A stretch of 48,509 nt of DNA from Billgrantia endophytica. GTDB taxonomy: Bacteria > Pseudomonadota > Gammaproteobacteria > Pseudomonadales > Halomonadaceae. Below, in pieces: positions 18,912-24,901 of this stretch. The notes beneath the pieces are model-generated. The model searched no databases and was not told the DNA's origin. It was given only the letters and a program-made list of their open reading frames with translations. How positions within the stretch are numbered: the stretch's first letter is position 1; the number at the start of each line of letters is the position of its first letter. The stretch spans positions 1 through 48,509 of the forward strand of contig NZ_PNRF01000005.1 of assembly GCF_002879615.1 (NCBI RefSeq). The letters are read 5' to 3'. A program made the translations under genes and the position numbers.

Positions 18912-18976
18912 ATGTCGGCGACGCCGCTGCACGCCCGGCGCAAGGCGCCTATCGCCCTAGCCGCTCAGGCGGGGAA

Positions 18977-20227
18977 TCATGCCGCACCGCCTTCCACGAC
19001 CGGCATTTCCGCCAGCGCGATCCGGTTACGGCCCTCGTGCTTGGCACGATAGAGCGCCTCGTCGGCTCGCTTGATCGCGTTCTGCGGGGGCTCGTCCTGG
19101 CGCAACTGGGTTACCCCGATGCTGGTGGTGACCGGCACGCGCTGCCGCTCGTGGTTCCTGAACTCGTGGGATTCCACCGCGTAACGAATGCGCTCGGCCA
19201 CTTCTGTCGCCTGCTGCTCATCGCTGCCCAGCAGGATGACCACGAATTCCTCGCCGCCATAGCGCGCCGCGCAGTCGTGCTTGCGCGTCTGACCCAACAG
19301 GATGGCGGCAAACTTGCGCAACACGGTGTCGCCTACCGAATGGCCATGGGTGTCGTTGATCCGCTTGAAGTGGTCCAGATCCATCATCAGCACCGAACAG
19401 GGTGCCTTGCCTGCACTGGCCCTGCCTTCTATCTCGCGCTGCCAGGCCTGGATCTTCTCCAGGTGCAGCTCCAGCGCCCTGCGGTTGAACAGCCCGGTCA
19501 GCGAATCGTGGGTGGCCTGGCGGTAGAGCCGCAGCAGCAGGCTGAGCTGAAAGTGGTTGGCCGCCAGCGACACCGCCAGCAGGCTGGTCAACAGCCACAG
19601 CGACTCCACGCCCCTGCCGGACATCCAGCTGCCATCCATTACCTGGGAGAACATCAGCAGCGTCAGCATGGCCATGCCGGCAAGGAAGGATTCCAGCAGG
19701 GTGAAGGGAAAGACGCTGAGCGACGCCACCAGCAGGAAAGGAATGAAGCCGTAGCCCACCAGGCTCTTCAGTTCATCGGATGGCAGCATGACAAGCACCA
19801 GCACATAGAACGCCGCGGGCAGCGCCAGCAGCATACCGGCCGAGAACCGGATACAGCGGATGCGCTCACGGCTGACCAGCGCCAGCAGCAGCAGCCCGAC
19901 CAGCCCCAGCATCAACACCATCCTTCCTGCCAGGGTGTACTTGAGCAGGCTGGAAGGCAGCACCAGCGCGTCCACCACGATCCACAGCGGCGAAAGCAGC
20001 GCAAAGATCAGCCCCACCGCAAGCACCCGGCTGCGCAGATAATGGGCGTGGGCGAAGGCGAAGTCCCGCGAGTGGTGCCGGCTGCTGCAGGTATCGCGCA
20101 GGGAGTTGAGCCCCACGAACAGTTCCTGACCGATCTCGGGCGGCTTGGCCACCGTGTCTACTGAATCGAGACGGCGCTTTCTCTGCCGCCTGCCCGCACG
20201 CTTCTCTTCAGCCACCCCTGACAACAT
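18977..20227 (-). CDS. Membrane diguanylate cyclase
   Basis: A 416-residue enzyme that makes c-di-GMP from two GTP. After a basic N-terminus there are about six membrane helices (residues 65-235), then a GGDEF domain. The active site is GGEEF near residue 324, and RKHD five residues before it is the RxxD product-inhibition site. THDSLTGLFNRRAL, DLDHFKRINDTHGH and the terminal ADEALYRAKHEGRNRI are all present, so the enzyme should be active. The membrane part is not one I can name. ATG 20227 has GAAGG eight bases upstream. It lies upstream of the GGDEF-EAL gene on the same strand, but the latter has its own sigma28 promoter. Confidence 0.92.
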   Translation of the reverse strand: MLSGVAEEKRAGRRQRKRRLDSVDTVAKPPEIGQELFVGLNSLRDTCSSRHHSRDFAFAHAHYLRSRVLAVGLIFALLSPLWIVVDALVLPSSLLKYTLAGRMVLMLGLVGLLLLALVSRERIRCIRFSAGMLLALPAAFYVLVLVMLPSDELKSLVGYGFIPFLLVASLSVFPFTLLESFLAGMAMLTLLMFSQVMDGSWMSGRGVESLWLLTSLLAVSLAANHFQLSLLLRLYRQATHDSLTGLFNRRALELHLEKIQAWQREIEGRASAGKAPCSVLMMDLDHFKRINDTHGHSVGDTVLRKFAAILLGQTRKHDCAARYGGEEFVVILLGSDEQQATEVAERIRYAVESHEFRNHERQRVPVTTSIGVTQLRQDEPPQNAIKRADEALYRAKHEGRNRIALAEMPVVEGGAA

Positions 20228-20291
20228 GGCAATGCCTTCTTTTCATAGTGAATTATTTTTTATAAGCAGTTGATGCCTGATGACCCCGCCC

Positions 20292-20320
20292 GAGCCCTGG
20301 GACGAAACGCCCGGGGGCTC
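20292..20320 (-). terminator. Hairpin between the DUF2835 gene and the cyclase
   Basis: GAGCCC (20292-20297) pairs with GGGCTC (20315-20320), with a further internal GGG/CCC pairing. No T-run follows. This is a weak candidate for ending the DUF2835 transcript ahead of the diguanylate cyclase. The rest of the 184-base gap holds an AT-rich TATAAAAAATAATT stretch on the minus strand that may contain the cyclase promoter. Confidence 0.3.
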
Positions 20321-20411
20321 CGTCTGAAAAGCCGGAGGGGAGAATGGTATCTAAGTTGCGCCGATGAAACAGCATGATGCAAAGACCAATAGCCCACGGT
20401 CTTGACCTCGG

Positions 20412-20633
20412 TCATCTTATTTTCCGGATCGATTCGAAACGGCCTTCCACAGTGAAGGTCAGCCGGTAGATTCCATGCACACCCTCGCGGGTCACGACCC
20501 GGCGCAGCGCCTCGGCCGGAAAGATGACCCGTCGGCCATCCAGACTATGGGCATGAACCTGCCCGACTCGCCCTTCGTAATGGGCCAGGCAGGATTCCGG
20601 GGAAAGTTCGATGATGACGTCAATGGTCGGCAT
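20412..20633 (-). CDS. DUF2835 family protein
   Basis: A 73-residue protein of the small DUF2835 family, common in gammaproteobacteria and without a known function. The family pattern is visible: YEGRVGQVHAHSLDGRRVIFPAEALRRVVTREGV, followed by GIYRLTF and a closing FESIRKI strand. It is acidic-neutral, without signal peptide or membrane helix. It is divergent from the SprA-related gene with about 90 bases between starts. No link to flagella is evident beyond position. Confidence 0.75.
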   Translation of the reverse strand: MPTIDVIIELSPESCLAHYEGRVGQVHAHSLDGRRVIFPAEALRRVVTREGVHGIYRLTFTVEGRFESIRKIR

Positions 20634-20724
20634 GAGCTGTCGGTCATGATTGCGTGGGGCTTGCCGTCAACGCAAGGGTCGCCAATACTTTACCGGATTA
20701 CGCCCGCCTTACGGACATTCCTTA

Positions 20725-21438
20725 ATGCACGCTTCCACCGTTATCGGCCCCGTACCCTTCACCTCGAACAGCTGGCAACCCGGCGGCAGCCACCTCGGCA
20801 ATGCCGACGCCGCACGCCGCGTGGGAGAGCCCGCCAGTGGCGAGGCAACCGGCATGGCCGCCGAGGAAGCGGCCCAGGGCAAGGTTGCCGAAAGCGAAGC
20901 GGCGCAGAAGCCCAACGGCGAAACCCTGAGCGAAGAAGAACTGCGTCAGTTGGAGCAGCTCAAGACCATCGATCGCGAGGTGCGCCAGCACGAACTGGCC
21001 CATCAGATTGCCGGCGGCCAGTACACCGGCGTTGCCAGCTACGAATACGAACGCGGGCCAGACGGGCAACACTACGCCGTGGCCGGTCAGGTGCCCATCG
21101 ACTACGGCCCCGTGCCCGGCGACCCCCGGGCCACCATCGGCAAGATGCAGCAGGTGATCAGCGCCGCCCTTGCCCCGGCCGACCCGTCACCCAAGGATCA
21201 CCAGGTGGCCGCCACCGCCCGCCAGTATCTGCTCACCGCCCAACTGGAAATGGCACAACAGGCCAACCAGCGGCACAGTACCGAACGTACCGAACCCAAT
21301 ACCACCGAGGGTACCCGGGCTCGCATCGCCGCCGACAGCGGCACACTGGAGTCCCCGCCTGAGCTGACTCAGTACGACATCATCGCCCGGGCCGTACAAT
21401 CCACGGGAGGCAAGAGCACACTGAGTGGCCGAGCGTGA
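20725..21438 (+). CDS. SprA-related putative metalloprotease
   Basis: A 237-residue protein of the SprA-related family (putative metalloprotease CJM1_0395 type). The first 80 residues are low-complexity, rich in Ala, Glu and Gly. The conserved block is VRQHELAHQIAGGQYTGVASYEYERGPDG, with a zinc-protease-like HExxH (HELAH), then YAVAGQVPIDY and the helical ATARQYLLTAQLEMA. The rest is polar and probably unstructured. The frame is open upstream to a TTG at 20650, but ATG 20725 is preferred; the ribosome site is weak either way. Protease activity has not to my knowledge been shown for the family. It is convergent with fliC and divergent from the DUF2835 gene. Confidence 0.8.
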   Translation: MHASTVIGPVPFTSNSWQPGGSHLGNADAARRVGEPASGEATGMAAEEAAQGKVAESEAAQKPNGETLSEEELRQLEQLKTIDREVRQHELAHQIAGGQYTGVASYEYERGPDGQHYAVAGQVPIDYGPVPGDPRATIGKMQQVISAALAPADPSPKDHQVAATARQYLLTAQLEMAQQANQRHSTERTEPNTTEGTRARIAADSGTLESPPELTQYDIIARAVQSTGGKSTLSGRA

Positions 21439-21581
21439 CTCTGGCTAGCCGGGCATGGCCGCCACTGGGCACTCATCCGCGCAGCGCCACTCGCTAGTTT
21501 CACAGCGCCAAGTGGCGGCGCATTCACCATCGCCCCCCGCGCCTTGCGGCGATCATCGAGCAACCCGCCGATGCCACCCTG

Positions 21582-22406
21582 CTAGAGGTGGCGCAATAGC
21601 TCCAGCACCATCGCCGGCTGCTGGTTGGCCTGGGCCAGCACGGCCATACCCACCTGCTGCTGGATCTGGGCGCGCACCAGATTGGATATTTCCCGGGCGT
21701 AGTCGGCGTCCTGAATGCGCGAGCGCGCGGCGCTGAGGTTGAGCGAGGTGTTCTGCAGGTTGTCGATGACCGCCTCGAAGCGGTTGTGCAGCGCACCCAG
21801 CCGGCTGCGCTGGCGATCCACCTGGTTGAGGGCCTTGTCCAGCGTTTCGAGCGGGGATTCGGTGGCGCCGCCCGCGCCTTCGGCAACGCGGAATTCACCA
21901 AGGCCCAGGGTGTGGCGGTCGAAGCGCGGCAGGTCGATGGCGATGGTCTGGCCGTCGTTGGCTCCCACCTGGATGTGCACGCGGCGCCCCTCCCCCAGCA
22001 CGCCGATGCCATTGAATCCGGTCTGTGCGGCAATGCGGTCGATCTCGTCCAGGCGCATGTCGATCTCTTCCTGTATCGAGTCGAGATCGGAAGGGCTGAG
22101 GGTTCCGTTGCCGGCCTGCACGGTAAGCTCGCGAATGCGCTGCAGGTTGTCGTTGACCTGGTTGAGGGCGCCCTCGGCGGTCTGCACCAGGGAAATGCCG
22201 TCGTTGGCGTTACGCGCGGCCTGCTCGAGGCCGCGTATCTGCGCGGTCATGCGATTGGCGATGGCCTGACCGGCCGGGTCGTCCTTGGCGCTGTTGATGC
22301 GCAGGCCGGATGAAAGACGCAGCATGGCCGTGTGCATCGCGGCCTGGCTGCTGCGCAGGTTCGCTTGCACCTTCAGGGAAAGGATGTTGGTGTTGATGAC
22401 GGCCAC
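21582..22406 (-). CDS. fliC: Flagellin (short type)
   Basis: Filament protein of 274 residues, much shorter than the roughly 500 of E. coli. It keeps the N-terminal D0/D1 (AVINTNILSLKVQANL, LRLSSGLRINSAKDDPAGQAIANRM) and C-terminal D1/D0 (RIQDADYAREISNLVRAQIQQQVGMAVLAQANQQ). Only a small middle part remains, so the outer D2/D3 domains are absent. The chosen start is GTG 22406, which gives MAVINTN as in other flagellins. A further GTG at 22433 would add nine residues but lies almost at the predicted transcription start. No clear Shine-Dalgarno precedes either. A near-perfect sigma28 promoter lies upstream. It is 142 bases from the convergent SprA-related gene. Confidence 0.95.
   Translation of the reverse strand: MAVINTNILSLKVQANLRSSQAAMHTAMLRLSSGLRINSAKDDPAGQAIANRMTAQIRGLEQAARNANDGISLVQTAEGALNQVNDNLQRIRELTVQAGNGTLSPSDLDSIQEEIDMRLDEIDRIAAQTGFNGIGVLGEGRRVHIQVGANDGQTIAIDLPRFDRHTLGLGEFRVAEGAGGATESPLETLDKALNQVDRQRSRLGALHNRFEAVIDNLQNTSLNLSAARSRIQDADYAREISNLVRAQIQQQVGMAVLAQANQQPAMVLELLRHL
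22315..22335. repeat. 21-bp direct repeat, copy in the flagellin gene
   Basis: This 21-base stretch inside fliC encodes the HTAMLRL part of the N-terminal helix. It recurs without mismatch at 22531-22551, 216 bases away, in the non-coding gap before vapBC. Confidence 0.8.
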
Positions 22407-22448
22407 GGCGTGACACTCGCAAGGGCGCGACACGGCCCTGTGGGAAGG

Positions 22449-22475
22449 TTATCGGCCGGAAGCGGCAAGACTTTA
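22449..22475 (-). promoter_or_regulatory. Sigma28 promoter for fliC
   Basis: Minus strand TAAAGTCT, 11 bases, GCCGATAA. It has a perfect -10, a -35 with seven of eight, and exact spacing. The leader to GTG 22406 is about 35 bases, which supports that start. Confidence 0.92.
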
Positions 22476-22530
22476 GGCCTGGCAGGTCATCCGGCACTTG
22501 CCGAACGGGTCGGCTTCACTCGCTGGCGCG

Positions 22531-22551
22531 AGACGCAGCATGGCCGTGTGC
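22531..22551. repeat. 21-bp direct repeat, copy upstream of vapBC
   Basis: Exact copy of flagellin bases 22315-22335, in the same orientation but outside any gene. In the flagellin frame it reads HTAMLRL and then loses similarity. It is probably a remnant of a second flagellin gene or a footprint of recombination next to the vapBC insertion. Confidence 0.7.
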
Positions 22552-22598
22552 CGCGGACTGGTACCGAGCAGGGCGGCTTGGTGCGCGAAGCCCGACGG

Positions 22599-22661
22599 CA
22601 TATCCCATTGACATATCCAGGCGCCGCGCTATTCTTTTGCCATATACATTTGACATATCCA
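22599..22661 (+). promoter_or_regulatory. vapBC promoter with paired operator repeats
   Basis: A sigma70 promoter TTGACA (22608-22613), 16 bases, TATTCT (22630-22635), gives a start near 22642. Two 21-base units, CATATnnnnTTGACATATCCA-like, lie at 22599-22619 and 22641-22661. They match at 18 of 21 positions and are 42 bases apart, four helical turns. One covers the -35 and the other the transcription start, so VapB-VapC bound to both would shut the promoter. GGAGG follows, about 8 bases before the vapB ATG. Confidence 0.75.
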
Positions 22662-22674
22662 TGGAGGGCCGATC

Positions 22675-22905
22675 ATGGAACAAGGCGCCGTATTCAAGAG
22701 CAATCGTAGCCAAGCGATCCGCTTACCCAAGCTTGTCGCTCTACCCGATGACGTCAGACGTGTCGACATCGTCGCTGTCGGCCGTATCCGCATCATTACA
22801 CCAGCAGGCGAATCCTGGGATAGCTGGTTCGACGGTGAGAACGTCAGCGCTGATTTCATGGCCGAGCGCGAGCAACCCGAGGGGCAAGAGCGCGAGGCGA
22901 TCTGA
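22675..22905 (+). CDS. vapB: Antitoxin VapB
   Basis: A 76-residue antitoxin that binds VapC and its own operator. The N-terminal half is an AbrB/SpoVT-type swapped-hairpin domain with the hallmark FKSNRSQAIRLPK. The C-terminal tail (SWDSWFDGENVSADFM) is the part that normally wraps the toxin, with aromatic residues for the groove. Its stop and the vapC start share one base (TGATG), so the pair is coupled. It is the only non-motility operon inside the flagellar cluster and reads less GC-rich than its neighbours. Confidence 0.92.
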   Translation: MEQGAVFKSNRSQAIRLPKLVALPDDVRRVDIVAVGRIRIITPAGESWDSWFDGENVSADFMAEREQPEGQEREAI

Positions 22906-23315
22906 TGCTGAAGTACATGCTGGACACCAACATCGCCATATTCACCATCAAGAACAAACCCGAGGAGGTTCGGAAAGCCTTCCGCCTCCATCAGGGCCAG
23001 ATGTGCATCAGCACCATCACGCTGATGGAACTGGTATATGGAGCAGAAAAGTCGGCGGCACCGGAGAGAAACCTGACGGTCGTCGAAGGTTTCGCCGCCA
23101 GGCTGGACATATTGGATTACGATACCAATGCCGCTGCCCATACTGGCCAACTCAGGGCTGAACTCGCCAGGCACGGCACCCCTATCGGCCCCTATGACCA
23201 GATGATAGCCGGCCATGCCAGATCGCTTGGGCTGGTCGTCGTCAGCAATAATCTGCGCGAGTTCGAACGTGTGCCCGGATTGAGGACTGAAGACTGGACG
23301 AACGGGGAGCACTGA
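22905..23315 (+). CDS. vapC: PIN-domain RNase toxin VapC
   Basis: A 136-residue type II toxin, a Mg-dependent ribonuclease; VapC proteins of this class usually cut initiator tRNA or other tRNAs. The acidic centre is intact: Asp7 in YMLDTNI, Glu42 in LMELVYG and Asp98 in GPYDQMIAG, followed by VVVSNNLREFERVPGL. Full length for the family with no frameshift, so the toxin should be functional. The stop lies inside the loop of a perfect hairpin. The next gene, fliD2, is convergent. Confidence 0.94.
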   Translation: MLKYMLDTNIAIFTIKNKPEEVRKAFRLHQGQMCISTITLMELVYGAEKSAAPERNLTVVEGFAARLDILDYDTNAAAHTGQLRAELARHGTPIGPYDQMIAGHARSLGLVVVSNNLREFERVPGLRTEDWTNGEH

Positions 23316-23325
23316 GCTCCCCGTT
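23301..23325 (+). terminator. Hairpin over the vapC stop codon
   Basis: A perfect 10-bp stem (23301-23310 with 23316-23325) closes a 5-base loop that contains the vapC TGA. No T-run follows on either strand. It lies between convergent vapC and fliD2, so it may act in both directions. Confidence 0.55.
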
Positions 23326-23349
23326 ACCCTTCAGTTCACAAAGGCCACC

Positions 23350-24735
23350 TCAATTCCGGCCAAGCTGGGCGTTCATCATGTCGAACTGCTCGGTCAGATA
23401 GCTGCTGGTCTGGTTCATGCTTGCGATCATGGCGTCGAGCTGGCCGAACTGGGTGCGATAGCGGGCAATTGTCGCGTCGATGCTCTGCTCCATTCGCGTA
23501 TAGCGGTCGACGAGGCTGTCGATGCGGGTCTCGGCACCGCTGATCGAGTTCTCCACGATGCCGTTAGTACCGAGTAGTTGCCCCAGGGTCTCGCTCAGTT
23601 GGCCGGCCATGCCGACGCTTGTATCCTCGACGTCGCTATCGGGGTCGCCGGTAAAGAACGCACCCAGGGCATCCATGTCCTCGCCGATCACCAGGTCGAG
23701 GCGGTCCTCGTCCAGTGCCAGGCTGCCGTCGAGCTGCATCGAGATACCGATATCCGCCAGCATCGACATCCCACCCTCTTCGCCACCCTGCATCACGCCG
23801 CCAGCCAGGTCGGCACGCAGCCGGGACTCCACGGTACGCAGGGTGTTGTCGCCAAGCAATTCACCAGCCTGGCCGGTTTCGCCATCGAAGGCGGCCAGTT
23901 CGCCGGTCGTCGTCCTGAAGGCGTTGTAGGCCTCGACGAAATTGGTCACTGCCTCGCGCACGGCGCGGGTGTCGCGCTCCACGTTGATGGTGCTGCTGCC
24001 TTCCTGGGTCAGGCCGAGGGTAACGCCCTGGATGGCGCCTTCGACCTGATTGGTGGCGCTGGAGATGGCGATGCCGTTAACCTCGAGAGAAGCATCCTGG
24101 CCCGATTGAACGATAGTGTCGTCCGTCAGGCTGGCCTGGGTCGCCATCGCAGCGAAATCCGTACCGGTAATCGCGGCCTGCTCACCGGTATCCTTTGACA
24201 TCAGCGCCAGGCGAAAACCCTCGCCATCATTGACGATGGAGGCCGTGACCGCCGCCTCGGGGTCCGCGTTGATGGCATCGCGCACGTCTTCCAGCGTGCT
24301 GCCGGCTGCAATGGCAACGCCATGATCGAGTTCGCCGTTCTCGAAGGTCAAGTTGAGCGTGGTATCGGCGTCGGTGAGTACCGTGTCCAGGCCCTCGACC
24401 CGCTGGGTGGCCAAACTGCCCGACATCGCCAGCTGATTCACGGTGACGTCATAGCGGCCGGGGCTGGCATCCGAGCTGGTGGCTGCCTGTACCGCCTCGC
24501 CACTCACGTCGGCCGACAGGCTCTGGTACAGCGAAGCGTCATTGAGCGCATCGACGGACGACTGGAAGCTGGACAGCGCCCCCTTCAGCTCACCGTAGGC
24601 GGTAATTCGTACCTGCTGGGACTCTATCTGGTGCTCGATGGGTTCGAGCTTGCCGCGTTCGGCTTCGTTGAGCTGGTCCAGCAGACCATTGAGGTCCAGG
24701 CCGGAGCCTATGCCGAGGGATGAGATCGTTGACAT
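23350..24735 (-). CDS. fliD: Flagellar filament cap protein FliD, copy 2
   Basis: A 461-residue paralogue of the fliD at 11906-13300. The ends are nearly the same (STISSLGIGSGLDLNGLLDQL; YRTQFGQLDAMIASMNQTSSYL; MMNAQLGR), while the middle exposed domain diverges and is acidic (GDPDSDVEDTSVG insertion). No defect is visible. It has its own sigma28-like promoter. fliS and fliT are not next to it; it is upstream of vapBC and fliC on the same strand as fliC. Either it is the dedicated cap for the short flagellin, or one copy is a surface-variable or adhesive alternative. Confidence 0.95.
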   Translation of the reverse strand: MSTISSLGIGSGLDLNGLLDQLNEAERGKLEPIEHQIESQQVRITAYGELKGALSSFQSSVDALNDASLYQSLSADVSGEAVQAATSSDASPGRYDVTVNQLAMSGSLATQRVEGLDTVLTDADTTLNLTFENGELDHGVAIAAGSTLEDVRDAINADPEAAVTASIVNDGEGFRLALMSKDTGEQAAITGTDFAAMATQASLTDDTIVQSGQDASLEVNGIAISSATNQVEGAIQGVTLGLTQEGSSTINVERDTRAVREAVTNFVEAYNAFRTTTGELAAFDGETGQAGELLGDNTLRTVESRLRADLAGGVMQGGEEGGMSMLADIGISMQLDGSLALDEDRLDLVIGEDMDALGAFFTGDPDSDVEDTSVGMAGQLSETLGQLLGTNGIVENSISGAETRIDSLVDRYTRMEQSIDATIARYRTQFGQLDAMIASMNQTSSYLTEQFDMMNAQLGRN

Positions 24736-24781
24736 GGGGAACTGCCTTGTCTGTCAGGTGAATGAGCCTCCTCACCTGTAT

Positions 24782-24808
24782 GGTTCGGCTTATCACCGAA
24801 GAACTTTA
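24782..24808 (-). promoter_or_regulatory. Sigma28-like promoter for fliD2
   Basis: Minus strand TAAAGTTC, 11 bases, GCCGAACC. The -35 is strong but the -10 keeps only GCCGA, so it is probably weaker than the fliD1 and fliC promoters. It ends 47 bases before ATG 24735. Confidence 0.7.
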
Positions 24809-24901
24809 GGGTGACCCGCAAAAAAAGGCTCTTGGTAGCGCTGATTCCATCGCGGCCGGCGCCCTGGCGGAGGCAACACGGTCGCGAGCTGAAGCCACCT
24901 C

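Noticed and set aside
22599..22661. Possible CRISPR-like repeats
   Set aside because: Only two units, directly on a promoter, best explained as vapBC operators.
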